Assembly (NCBI GenBank): GCA_018676675.1
Contig: JABHEG010000066.1
Coordinates: 47,338-111,337 of the forward strand
Reading direction: 5' to 3'
Length of the DNA: 64,000 bases
Origin: Lentisphaerota bacterium
Lineage (GTDB): Bacteria; Verrucomicrobiota; Lentisphaeria; Oligosphaerales; JABHEG01
Shown: positions 25,777-35,122 of the stretch, one piece after another
How positions within the stretch are numbered: the first letter of the stretch is position 1
Layout: every line of letters starts with the position of its first letter
The notes under the pieces: model-generated
The model's input: only the letters and a program-made list of their open reading frames with translations
Database searches by the model: none
What the model was told of the DNA's origin: nothing
Translations under genes and position numbers: made by a program

Positions 25777-28761
25777 ATGTCGACAGCTGCCCCCACTCCG
25801 GAGTTTGAGTCCGTGTGTGACGACTTCGTCTGTGAGTCAGCAACTGAACTGCCTGTAGCATTTGACGTTGACGTCGTGGTTGCCGGCGGGTCGCTTGCCG
25901 GAGTCGAAGCGGCTTGTGCTGCCGCGGAGAACGGCGCCAGCGTCCTGTTGGTCGAGTCCAGACCGTACCTTGGCTTCGATCTCTGCGGCACGCAGAGGCT
26001 CTGGATCGATGACGACGAGACGCCCGAGACCGAGCTTACGCAGCAGTTGTTTGGCGGAAAGAGGGTCGTTACGCCTTTCGAGGTCAAGAAGGCCTTGGAC
26101 GAAGCGCTGATCCACAACGGAATTCCGTTCCTGACCGGAACGTTCGCCGGCGAGCTTCTGGTCGACGACAGTGGCGCGGTTGGCGGCATCACGATCGTGA
26201 ACCGCAGCGGCAGGCAGGTTGCCAGGGCCAAGGTCATCATCGATGCCACGAAGGACGCCGTTCTTGCGCGCCAGAGCCCCGGAAGCCACAAGCCCTTCAC
26301 CCCCGGCCCCAAGGAGTTCGAAATCATCGTGGTGGGTGGGGAACTGGTCAAGGGTGTGGTTGGACGACAGCTTCCTACGCCATATCGGTCGCCGACCAAG
26401 GATGGCGAACCGAGGGACTATCCGGTATTCGAATACGGCTTGGATCTAACGATGGAGTCGGATACTGTCAGCGCCCTGTCCAAGGCCTTCAACGAAGCTC
26501 GTTCCCTGGTCCACAGTCCTGACACGGGCATCGTTGACTCATCCGAGTTCCTGATCTACTACCCGGAGAACACAATCGTCCCATCGGTCCCCGTCAGCGC
26601 GACAGGCGCCGTCCCAGGCGATCTGCTCATAGGCGCATTTCAGCCGGATGGGATCGAGTCCTTGTACGTTCTCAGCGCATATGCCGGACTAGACCGCTCC
26701 TTGATGAAGAAGGTCATGCGGCCGACCTCCATCGCCGTCGTAGGCCGACGGATAGGCACCGCGGCGGCCACCGCAGCGCACAGTCTCGCTACACCTGAAG
26801 GCATCGGCTACGTGACTCCTTCGGGAAACAGCAGCGAACTGGCAGTTACAGCAGCGCCGGCCAGCTTCCGCTTCAAGAACTGTCCGAAGCTGGAACTCGA
26901 CGACCACGCCCTGCCGATCTTCGGCGCCTTCAATGTCGTGGTGGTTGGGGGAGGAACGGCAGGCGCATCAGCAGGAATCGGTGCGGCCCGTGACGGAGCC
27001 AGGACACTCGTCATCGAACCCCTTGACGAACTTGGCGGCGTGGGAACAGCCGGTCTCATCGGGCAGTACTGGTACGGACGCCGCATCGGGTTCACCGCCG
27101 AGATGGATGAAGTCCTCGGGACGTCATGGGATGTGATCCGGAAATCAGAGTGGTACCGAGCCGCGCTGCTGAAGAATGGGGCCCAAGTCTGGCATGAATG
27201 CCTCGGATGCGGGACGCTCTTGAAGGGCGACAAAGTCTCGGGCGTGGTCGTGGCAACGCCATTCGGTCGCGGAGCCGTACTCGCCGATGTCGTCATCGAC
27301 AGTACCGGTAACGCAGACGTTGCCGCTTCGGCGGGAGCAGCTACCCAGTTCAGCATTTCCACTCTGGGAGGCCTCTCCGTCCAACTCGCCGGCATGCCGC
27401 ATCGGGACCTGGGCGACAGATGCAACAACACCTGCTTTGCCATGGTTGACGATCGAGACGTGTTCGACCGCTGGCACCTCCTGCTGTCTGCGAGACGGGG
27501 AAAGGCAGCGGAGCCGTACGACGCAGGACAGCTGATCGACACACGTGACCGCCGGCGGATCGTTGGCGATCACGTGCTGTCGACCGCGGACATCCTCATG
27601 CATCGCACGTTCCCGGACACGATCTGTCATCATCGGAGCAATTTCGACGCCGCGGCGTTCCCCGACTCGGAAATGCTCCTCATCAAAGACATGAAGGGCC
27701 CCGTCTACGATTGCGACATGCCCTTCCGATGCCTGACTCCGAAGGGCGTCGAAGGCCTTCTCGTCGTCGGGCTGGGAGCCAGTGCTGAGCGAGACGCAAT
27801 GACGCTGACCCGCATGCAGCCCGACCTCCAGAACCAGGGCTATGCGGCGGGTGTTGCCGCCGCACTCGCAGCCGCGAAGACCGGAGGCATGGTGAGGGAA
27901 ATCGACATCCGGCACCTCCAGGCCTTACTTGTCGAGGAGGGCTGTCTCGAGGAACGTGTTCTGACCGACAGAGATTCCTTCCCGATCGCTGCCGAGGAAC
28001 TCTCGGAAGCCGTGACGACGCTCCATAGTCTGACCATCGAGGTGCACGAGAAGCCCGACGTTGACGACACCATGCCCGCACTGGCTGCGGTGATGGCTCA
28101 CCCGAAGGACGCACTCCCGCTTCTGAGACGGGCCTACACGCAGGCCGATGACCGGAACGTGAGAACAAACTTCGCCAGGATACTCGTCCTTCTTGGCGAT
28201 GCGACCGGCAAGGAAACCCTCATTGAGGCCGTCGAAGCCGCGGAGGGATGGGGCGAGGGATGCGGGCTCACGTCACACCGCAAGAGCGACAACACCTTTG
28301 GCCAGACCGACCGACTGGTCATCGCGTTGGGTTTCCTGCGGATTCCCCAGACCAGGCCGCTACTTGTCCGGAAACTCGAATCTCTCGCCGCGGAGAGCGA
28401 CCTGTCTCACTACAAAGCGATTTGCCTGGCCTTGAGACTGAACAGGGACGCCTCTCTGGCGGAACCGCTCGCGCGTTTGCTCAACAAGCCAGGGGTCAGC
28501 GGCCATTCGCAGCCGCTGAGCTACTATTGCGCAACGGATGGAGCGTTGAGTATGCCGGGTCGCGCCACGACAAGCGGACAAGGGAGCAACGTCCTCAACA
28601 GCAAGTTCAAGGAACTCCTGATCGCAGCGCTCCTCCTGGAGTGCGGTGACCTTGACAACCAAGCACGAAACGTGCTGGATGCCTACACCAAGGACGTCAA
28701 CGGGCACTTCGCCTCCTACGCCAGCTTCGTCCTGAATGGCAGAGCACGAGGTCCCGACTGA
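25777..28761 (+). CDS. Double FAD-dependent oxidoreductase with HEAT-like tail
   Basis: A 994-aa protein with two complete dinucleotide-binding motifs: VVVAGGSLAGVEAACAAA near residue 33 and VVVVGGGTAGASAGIGAA near residue 387. Each is followed by the acidic end of strand 2 (LLVE, LVIE) and belongs to the FAD_oxidored (PF12831-type) family common in PVC bacteria. Such proteins are thought to oxidise sugars or polyols, but the substrates are unknown. The C-terminal 250 residues (about 735-994) have helical repeats like HEAT units (MPALAAVMAHPKDALPLLRR). No signal peptide is visible, so it acts in the cytoplasm or uses another route. AAAGGA lies upstream of ATG. The two halves look like an old internal duplication rather than a recent one. 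Confidence 0.85.
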   Translation: MSTAAPTPEFESVCDDFVCESATELPVAFDVDVVVAGGSLAGVEAACAAAENGASVLLVESRPYLGFDLCGTQRLWIDDDETPETELTQQLFGGKRVVTPFEVKKALDEALIHNGIPFLTGTFAGELLVDDSGAVGGITIVNRSGRQVARAKVIIDATKDAVLARQSPGSHKPFTPGPKEFEIIVVGGELVKGVVGRQLPTPYRSPTKDGEPRDYPVFEYGLDLTMESDTVSALSKAFNEARSLVHSPDTGIVDSSEFLIYYPENTIVPSVPVSATGAVPGDLLIGAFQPDGIESLYVLSAYAGLDRSLMKKVMRPTSIAVVGRRIGTAAATAAHSLATPEGIGYVTPSGNSSELAVTAAPASFRFKNCPKLELDDHALPIFGAFNVVVVGGGTAGASAGIGAARDGARTLVIEPLDELGGVGTAGLIGQYWYGRRIGFTAEMDEVLGTSWDVIRKSEWYRAALLKNGAQVWHECLGCGTLLKGDKVSGVVVATPFGRGAVLADVVIDSTGNADVAASAGAATQFSISTLGGLSVQLAGMPHRDLGDRCNNTCFAMVDDRDVFDRWHLLLSARRGKAAEPYDAGQLIDTRDRRRIVGDHVLSTADILMHRTFPDTICHHRSNFDAAAFPDSEMLLIKDMKGPVYDCDMPFRCLTPKGVEGLLVVGLGASAERDAMTLTRMQPDLQNQGYAAGVAAALAAAKTGGMVREIDIRHLQALLVEEGCLEERVLTDRDSFPIAAEELSEAVTTLHSLTIEVHEKPDVDDTMPALAAVMAHPKDALPLLRRAYTQADDRNVRTNFARILVLLGDATGKETLIEAVEAAEGWGEGCGLTSHRKSDNTFGQTDRLVIALGFLRIPQTRPLLVRKLESLAAESDLSHYKAICLALRLNRDASLAEPLARLLNKPGVSGHSQPLSYYCATDGALSMPGRATTSGQGSNVLNSKFKELLIAALLLECGDLDNQARNVLDAYTKDVNGHFASYASFVLNGRARGPD

Positions 28762-29006
28762 TCTTCCGATATGGCTGGTACGCTTCGCACCTGAGGGGTG
28801 GCTCGTGCTCCTCGGCGTTGCATTGCCGTGGTTCCATGGCTACACTGCGCTGGAATCGTCTGTCGGGTGAACTGCGTCCGCCCAGAGGGGACTGACGTCT
28901 TTGTGCCCTACCCGCGAAACCGCCCGTGCAGGAGCGCGGGAACATCCGACACGTTACAGGAGACTGGCGAGTCCCGCCTTACTCCCATTCTACCCAGGAC
29001 ACCGCA

Positions 29007-31319
29007 ATGGCCCCCACACTCCCCTTTCCCACTTGCGCCGGCGCGCGTGTTTCCAGATTTCATGCCCTGCTCCCACTTGGACTTGGCCTGTGTCTCATGC
29101 CGTCGCCTGGAGCCGCAGCCGCCGATCCCGATGCCCTGCAGGCATTGCGGGCACAACGGCGCGAGGCAACCCATCGCCGGCGCCGAATCATCTTCAACAA
29201 CGATGCGGACGACGCGCTCATTCTCCCGACCAGCAGTCCCGCCACGGCCGAGAACCTGCTCAAGCTGCGCACCACGGCGCTGGCCGGCACGCAAGTGGAC
29301 ACAATCTTCTACTGCTCATTGCAGGGCGACATGAGCCTCCACCGAACCAAAGTGGGCGAAACGTTGATGGGCAATGCCAGCGACTACTACACGGACGGCT
29401 CCCGGGGAAAGTACTTCGCCACCCGGCGAAACGTCGTGCCCGAGCTGATCGCCCAGGGCACCGACCCCCTCCAAGTGATGGTGGACTTCTGCCGCGGCCA
29501 CGGCCTCGAGGTGTTTTGCACGATGCGCATGAACGACACACACGACTCGGTTGACAGCCCGAACAAGCCCTTCTTCGGGTTCTCTCGCTTCAAGCGGGAA
29601 CACCCGGAATGCCTGATGGGGAGCTTTGAGAAGAGACCGAAGTTCAAGGCGTGGACCGGCGTTGACTACAAGCGACCTGCAGTCAGAGAACGGGTGTTCC
29701 AACGCCTGGAAGAGGTCTGCCGCAACTACGACCTGGACGGCATTGAATTGGACTTCCTGCGGCATGAGTGCCTGTTCAAGAGTGTTGCCTGGGGAGGCAA
29801 CGCCTCGCAGGAGGAACGGGACCTCCTAACTGATCTCATCCGCCGCATCCGCGACATGACCGAGCGAGAGGGCCTCCGCCAGGGCCACCCCATTCTCGTG
29901 GCGATCCGTGTGCCGGATTCCGTGGAGTACTGCAAGGAGCTCGGCCTGGACTTGGCGCAGTGGTTCAAGGACGGGCTGGTGGATCTCTTGACCGGAACCT
30001 GCATGGTCCAACTCAACGACTGGGACACCCTCGTTCAGTTTGGGCATCATCACGGTGTGCCCGTCTATGCCGGGCTGAGCGATACATGGGAGAAGTTCGT
30101 AGCTCCGCCATTCAAACGCCAATCCGTCGAGGCCTACCGTGGCCGCGCCATGGCCGCCTGGCAGGCGGGTGTCGATGGCATCTACCTGTTCAACTTCTTC
30201 AACCCCACAAAGCCACAGTGGCGGGAACTTGGCGATCCGGCCGGGCTGGCGCGAATGGACAAGCTGTACTTCCTCTCCCCGCTCAGCGATCACATGGGCC
30301 CCAGTGCGCCTATTGCCCCTGGCCGGCCTCATCGGCGTGCCCCCCTCCTGACGCCGCAGAATCCCTGGAGACTTCTGGCCGGCCAACCGGTCCAGACGCA
30401 ACTGCGGATTGGCGATGACGTTGGCGAGACGACACGAGCCGGACTCAAGCCAGCGGTCACCTGCTACCTCAGACTGAAGGAACCGTTCCCTGTCGGCCAA
30501 CTAGAGGTGCGGCTTAACGGCACACCCTTGAGCCCCGACGACTCCAAGGGTGCGTGGCTGGGCTTCAACGTCCCGCCGTCAGCCGTGAAGGCCGGGCTAA
30601 ACGACATCCGGGTCACGCCCCTTTCCGGGAAACGGTCGGCCCCCGATCCGGGAAGAGACACGTGGGACGTTTCCTACGAGGGCACGAAGAGGCTGAGGGG
30701 GGCTGCGCAGTGGCCATGGCGGCGCTTGTCCGGCGGCGCCAAATACGTCGAGGAGATCCGTGATGCGGCACTCTACTTCGCGGACGATGGTACGGGCGCC
30801 GACGACTTCCCCAGTCTGGTCTACCCGTGGATGCTCAGCCGCGAGGAGGAAACCACTGTGGAGGCGCGGGTGAAGGTCGTATCGTCAACTGACCCGCTCG
30901 CCGCCTGCCTGCGCCTGTCTGATGGCACAGCTGTGGAGTACCTGACGCTGATGCCTGACCGGATTGGCCTCAAGTTCGCCGGCCTCTCCTGTCCCTTCGA
31001 TTCCGCCGGCGCATTCCATACCTACCGAGTGGTGTTCCAGGGGCAGAATATCCGTGTCTATGTGGACGGCGTCCTCAGGCTGGACGGGACGGGCCAATAC
31101 ACGACATCTGCCAAAGACGAAGCGCATTGGGTCAGCTTCTGGAGTGGACTCGGAAGCTGGAATGCATGCAGCCTGCTGTTCGGCTCGGCCTCGGGACCGG
31201 GCACTGGCGCAGCGCTCTGGGAGTTTGTGCGTTTTCGCAGCAGTACAGATCCAATCATTCTGCAAGACCTCATGGTCGCGATCACGTACCCGCCTGCCCG
31301 GCCCACCCCAGCTAAGTGA
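29007..31319 (+). CDS. Secreted GHL10-like glycoside hydrolase with LamG-like tail
   Basis: A 770-aa protein. The frame is open from 28926, but ATG 29007 follows CAGGA and yields a signal peptide (ending near SPGAAA). Residues about 60-420 are a TIM barrel with YDLDGIELDFLRHE near residue 240, the pattern of family-10-like (GHL10/DUF4434-type) glycosyl hydrolases. FCTMRMNDTHD near 170 is another conserved strand end. Residues about 450-570 are Ig/Gal-binding-like, and 590-760 a LamG-like sandwich (TYRVVFQGQNIRVYVDGVLR). The TGA overlaps a possible GTG start of the next gene, suggesting translational coupling. The exact substrate is unknown. Confidence 0.8.
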   Translation: MAPTLPFPTCAGARVSRFHALLPLGLGLCLMPSPGAAAADPDALQALRAQRREATHRRRRIIFNNDADDALILPTSSPATAENLLKLRTTALAGTQVDTIFYCSLQGDMSLHRTKVGETLMGNASDYYTDGSRGKYFATRRNVVPELIAQGTDPLQVMVDFCRGHGLEVFCTMRMNDTHDSVDSPNKPFFGFSRFKREHPECLMGSFEKRPKFKAWTGVDYKRPAVRERVFQRLEEVCRNYDLDGIELDFLRHECLFKSVAWGGNASQEERDLLTDLIRRIRDMTEREGLRQGHPILVAIRVPDSVEYCKELGLDLAQWFKDGLVDLLTGTCMVQLNDWDTLVQFGHHHGVPVYAGLSDTWEKFVAPPFKRQSVEAYRGRAMAAWQAGVDGIYLFNFFNPTKPQWRELGDPAGLARMDKLYFLSPLSDHMGPSAPIAPGRPHRRAPLLTPQNPWRLLAGQPVQTQLRIGDDVGETTRAGLKPAVTCYLRLKEPFPVGQLEVRLNGTPLSPDDSKGAWLGFNVPPSAVKAGLNDIRVTPLSGKRSAPDPGRDTWDVSYEGTKRLRGAAQWPWRRLSGGAKYVEEIRDAALYFADDGTGADDFPSLVYPWMLSREEETTVEARVKVVSSTDPLAACLRLSDGTAVEYLTLMPDRIGLKFAGLSCPFDSAGAFHTYRVVFQGQNIRVYVDGVLRLDGTGQYTTSAKDEAHWVSFWSGLGSWNACSLLFGSASGPGTGAALWEFVRFRSSTDPIILQDLMVAITYPPARPTPAK

Positions 31320-31390
31320 GCGTGCGCGCCTCTTCAGAAGTCCTGCGGATAGGCTCAATACACCATGGCTACATCCTCCAAGAGAGGTCG

Positions 31391-32530
31391 ATGACAGCCA
31401 AGAAGGAAAGAACGGTTCGAAACATGGACCTCAGAATTGCAGATCTCGAGGTACAGATAGTTGGTGATGATCCCGAGAATTATCTGGCTGAAGCGAGCAT
31501 CGACATTGTCAAAGGCGATGCGGTGCTGGTCTACGTCCGGATGAGAGGGCTGGACCACCATGATGATGGCTCCATCATGTTCATGAGATCAGACGATGAA
31601 GGCGGGACTTGGGATCCGTCGAGTCTGGTAGAAGCGATGCCCGAATATGATAACTGGGGATTCACGTCAGCAAGTGTCAAGATTCTCAAGAATGGCACAA
31701 TTATGGTATTGGCCCATGCCATGGTTGTGGACTCCAACCTTGTCCATGGTGCCAACTTTAGGGGCGCCTGGTCCACCATCTCAACGGATGGTGGCTGCAC
31801 ATGGACCACTCCAGAGCCCCTCCTGGCCTGGCCCATGCGAATTATCAGTATATGGGACAATCCTGTAGAACTTGACGATGGTAGGCTTCTTCTGGCTGTG
31901 TCTGGACATATACGCGATACGGACGTGTCTAACTCCTTCTCTGATCCTTCGCGGTCCTGTCTCCTATGCTCGGAGAACAATGGTAGGTCATGGTATTGTC
32001 GGGGCACGATTGCCTTTGATCCCGCAGGTATTCACAGGTTCTATGAACCAGGCATGACGCTCACTGACGATGGACGACTCATTGCTTTGAGCAGGCAACA
32101 TTACGCGGAGTATTGCAGCAATGCTCCGGCAGGTTTCCTGTTCAGTTCAGAGTCAACTGATATGGGCGCATCCTGGTCAGGCTTTCAGCAGACCGAGATT
32201 TGGGGGTATCCCGCCGATACGGTGACACTACATAGTGGTTTCGTGCTAAATGCCTACGGTCACCGTAGAGATCCACAAAGTGTGAGAATCGCGGTCTCTA
32301 GTGACGGGAAGAACTGGTCAAACGACAATGTCTTTACGATCTATTCACCGCCTCGGATTCCCGAACTGGAAGACAGTAAGGGAAATGCTATGAATACGGG
32401 GTACCGGCACATTGGTTATCCATCAGCCGCTGTTCGTGCTGACGGCAGCGTAGTAGTCGTTTTTCATTCCTTCAATGAAGAGCGCAGACAGATTGTGTTG
32501 TCTGCATCCTTTCGAGTTGACGCGAGTTGA
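31391..32530 (+). CDS. BNR-repeat sialidase-like exo-hydrolase
   Basis: A protein of about 379 aa made of a six-bladed beta-propeller with several Asp-box motifs: SDDEGGTWDP, STDGGCTWTTP, SENNGRSWYC, STDMGASWSG and SSDGKNWSND. That is the sialidase/neuraminidase-like fold (BNR_2). The F/YRIP arginine motif of true sialidases is not seen, so cleavage of sialic acid is doubtful; many PVC relatives are of unknown specificity. The frame opens at GTG 31316 (GTGA overlap with the previous gene), and ATG 31391 and ATG 31424 are alternatives; the start is uncertain. No signal peptide. Base composition is visibly less GC-rich than the preceding genes. Confidence 0.78.
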   Translation: MTAKKERTVRNMDLRIADLEVQIVGDDPENYLAEASIDIVKGDAVLVYVRMRGLDHHDDGSIMFMRSDDEGGTWDPSSLVEAMPEYDNWGFTSASVKILKNGTIMVLAHAMVVDSNLVHGANFRGAWSTISTDGGCTWTTPEPLLAWPMRIISIWDNPVELDDGRLLLAVSGHIRDTDVSNSFSDPSRSCLLCSENNGRSWYCRGTIAFDPAGIHRFYEPGMTLTDDGRLIALSRQHYAEYCSNAPAGFLFSSESTDMGASWSGFQQTEIWGYPADTVTLHSGFVLNAYGHRRDPQSVRIAVSSDGKNWSNDNVFTIYSPPRIPELEDSKGNAMNTGYRHIGYPSAAVRADGSVVVVFHSFNEERRQIVLSASFRVDAS

Positions 32531-32548
32531 CATAGAAGCAGGTGTTTG

Positions 32549-32671
32549 ATGATCAGTGAGTCGTTTTGGAGGGCTCTCTACCACGATCCGGAACTGACCC
32601 ACACGTCATCGCGCGACTTCTACCACATGGCGTGGGCGTAGATCGATCGGCATCTGGGGCAGGTCATGTAG
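32549..32671 (+). pseudogene. Possible relic of an alkaline-phosphatase/phosphodiesterase-type gene
   Basis: In the 252-base gap an ATG-led frame reads 30 residues (SESFWRALYHDPELTH... DFYHMAWA), hits TAG at 32639, then continues IDRHLGQVM before a second TAG at 32669. Across the first stop the text resembles the FWR..DPE.....Y....IDR.LG.. stretch of type I phosphodiesterase/alkaline-phosphatase-like enzymes. It is GC-richer than both neighbours. I read it as a decayed fragment; the match is from memory and short. Confidence 0.3.
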
Positions 32672-32782
32672 AGCAGGCTCACAGGCGGCCCCGGGGCAGT
32701 ACGCAAGAGTGCTATCTGCTGTATCTGCCTACGCCATAGCGGCTCTCTACCAGAGTAACGCGCATGATCGGAGACCCTCTAT

Positions 32783-35005
32783 ATGACAATGAAAGAGGCA
32801 GGAACCATCGCCACAATTGGGGTCTGCATCGTTGTTTCCATGGACCTTTCAGCGAATGAGAAACGAGGCGAGCCAATCTTCAACGAAGCGTTCAACAAGC
32901 CAACGTCTGCTCTGAAATCCAGAGGCTGGATCTTGGAGGAACACACGACGGCCGTTGACGATAACGGCGCCAAATGCCTGGAAGTGATCAATACTGATCG
33001 GGAGAGAGCGCTGTCCTGTATCTATGTTGAGGTCGAACCCGGGAAGCGCTATTCGGTCAGCTGTCAGATGAAGACTGAAGGGGTAGTCTCCGAACGTCGA
33101 CGTGGCGCAACCGTCTTTGTGGAATGGGTCGACAAGGGAAAGGCGTTCGTTCCTGGGGGAACGTACCCCATGGGTAAGGGAGGGACATCGCCGTGGGAGC
33201 GGTTCGATATTCCATCCACGAACATTGTGCCGGAAAGTGCAGCGTTCGCCAGATTGTACGTCGGCTTGGAGGGAACGGGCAGAGCATGGTTCCGGGACCT
33301 TGTGATGTCAGAATATGTGAGCGGGTTGGCGTTAGCACTGGAGAGGCCTGTAGACAAGGTAGTACTTACGAGCAGTCGCCCACACTTCTCCTGGCAGGAT
33401 ATAGGTAGGAACTGCCAACTGATTATTGCAGGCGACACGGCTCTGAGTGAAAATCGGAGGTCCTTTTCTGTTGGACCGAACAGCAGTGTTCTGCTTCCCT
33501 GCTTTCTGGATAGCGGAACAACCTGGTACTGGCAGGTTCAGGAAAGTGCCAAGTCGAGCAATCCCTCCGGTCAGGAAATGTACCGCTCTGAAATTCGGTC
33601 ATTCAGCATACGGGAGAACGCTCATAAATGGCCGCCCATTCTGGAGTCCAGATACGAATGGTCTGACGTACCCAGGCCAACGTTGGCGGCTCGGATTCTG
33701 AGCGATGAAGAGATGAAAATTGAGGTCGCTATAGACGATGAACCGGCAGAAATGGTGTCCTTCATGGACAGCGTGTTGACCTTCAAGGCACGGCAGAGCC
33801 TTTCTGGCTCAGTTCACAACGTCACATACAGCTTTGAGAACAGCCGGGGAGAGACGTTCTCCGCATCTGATCACTACAGCAATATCAGCCCCAAGAGCCG
33901 AGTTTCCTGCAGGCAAGGGATAGCATACGTTGACGATGAAGCGTTCTTCCCAGTAGGCGCCTACTGTGATCCCAGTGATGATCCCGCAGAGTTCTCGGGA
34001 TTGGTGGAAGCAGGCTTCAACCTTGCACATTCATATGTGTTTGAGAGGGAAGACGCTTACGATTCCCTGATGGACACCGCGAGATTGCATCTGAACTCCG
34101 CCGAGAAGCACAATATGAAAATCTTTCTTGGGATGCCACGCGGGTGGATACGACGACAGAGTAACCAGGAAATCACAACCTACGTCGCCAGCTTGATGAC
34201 ATATCCGGCTCTGCTCTCGTGGTACATAATGGACGAGCCTGCTCCCCAGGACATCGGTGTTCAGGAGATAGAAAATGCCGCACAGGTGATCGAGAGGATT
34301 GATCCGTTTCATCCCTCCATGGTGGCTTTCTCAACGATGGTTGCGGGGGTGTCTCAGAACGCAAGAGACTATATCGAGCGTGTGGACATCGTGGGTTGTG
34401 ATCCCTACCCGCTATTGCGCAGGAAGCCCTTTGGGACAGTTGATGAATGGGTCAGAAATTGTCGCAAAATGGGTGGGAAAGATAAGCCTGTCTGGGCAAT
34501 CATAGAGGCATTTGATGCTGACTATGATTCTGGGGGCATAAAGCGTGGCAGAGTGGCACAATGTGGCCCGGTTGTGAAGCCGACCTATGATCAGATGAAG
34601 TGTCAGGTCTTTCTGTCCCTGTCGGCCGGAGCTGATGGAATAGTGTTCTATTGGATGTCGCGGCCGCGATATGATATGAAGAAGGACGCGCCTGTGGTAT
34701 GGGAGTCCATCTGTAGATTGGTGAAGGAACTGCGAGCGATAGAGCCATTTATGGTTACCCCGAGAAGCCATACAAGGCTGCCCGGGAACGTCCCCGAACC
34801 ATTCAGGATCTGGGCCAGAAGCAATGGAAAGGGCGAAACGGCAATTACTCTCATCAATCCGCTTGAGACACACCAAAACCTGAGGGTAAAGATGGATCTG
34901 AGCGGGAGAAGATTGCTTGATGAAGGTGAGATGATGCCAGTAAATGATGGCCTATACGAGGCAGATTTCAGGCCCTATGAAACAAAGGTATATGTAGTGG
35001 ATTAG
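32783..35005 (+). CDS. Secreted clan GH-A glycosidase with N-terminal CBM
   Basis: A 740-aa protein with a short signal peptide-like N-terminus (TIATIGVCIVVSMDLSA). Residues about 30-175 form a CBM4/9-like beta-sandwich (EVEPGKRYSVSCQMKTEG), 180-275 a fibronectin-like segment, and about 380-650 a TIM barrel. WYIMDEPAP gives Glu485 as probable acid/base and VWAIIEAFD gives Glu575 as probable nucleophile, the clan GH-A arrangement. A small beta domain ends the protein (YEADFRPYETKVYVVD), as in GH2/GH5-like enzymes. Codon use is AT-richer than most of the window, as in the sialidase-like gene before it, suggesting the two arrived together. Family number not assignable. Confidence 0.75.
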   Translation: MTMKEAGTIATIGVCIVVSMDLSANEKRGEPIFNEAFNKPTSALKSRGWILEEHTTAVDDNGAKCLEVINTDRERALSCIYVEVEPGKRYSVSCQMKTEGVVSERRRGATVFVEWVDKGKAFVPGGTYPMGKGGTSPWERFDIPSTNIVPESAAFARLYVGLEGTGRAWFRDLVMSEYVSGLALALERPVDKVVLTSSRPHFSWQDIGRNCQLIIAGDTALSENRRSFSVGPNSSVLLPCFLDSGTTWYWQVQESAKSSNPSGQEMYRSEIRSFSIRENAHKWPPILESRYEWSDVPRPTLAARILSDEEMKIEVAIDDEPAEMVSFMDSVLTFKARQSLSGSVHNVTYSFENSRGETFSASDHYSNISPKSRVSCRQGIAYVDDEAFFPVGAYCDPSDDPAEFSGLVEAGFNLAHSYVFEREDAYDSLMDTARLHLNSAEKHNMKIFLGMPRGWIRRQSNQEITTYVASLMTYPALLSWYIMDEPAPQDIGVQEIENAAQVIERIDPFHPSMVAFSTMVAGVSQNARDYIERVDIVGCDPYPLLRRKPFGTVDEWVRNCRKMGGKDKPVWAIIEAFDADYDSGGIKRGRVAQCGPVVKPTYDQMKCQVFLSLSAGADGIVFYWMSRPRYDMKKDAPVVWESICRLVKELRAIEPFMVTPRSHTRLPGNVPEPFRIWARSNGKGETAITLINPLETHQNLRVKMDLSGRRLLDEGEMMPVNDGLYEADFRPYETKVYVVD

Positions 35006-35122
35006 GGTTGGCTGTTCCTTCAATTGAAGCCCCTTTCGGGTAGGGTGAGGCAATGGTCCGTCCCTCCGAGGCAACGGACACGGCCCCGACCAACCTGATG
35101 CTCTACGCGGAAATATGAAGCC

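Noticed and set aside
31316..31390. GTGA-overlap start of the sialidase-like gene
   Set aside because: Tempting as coupling, but the added 25 residues do not look like part of the propeller; left as an alternative.
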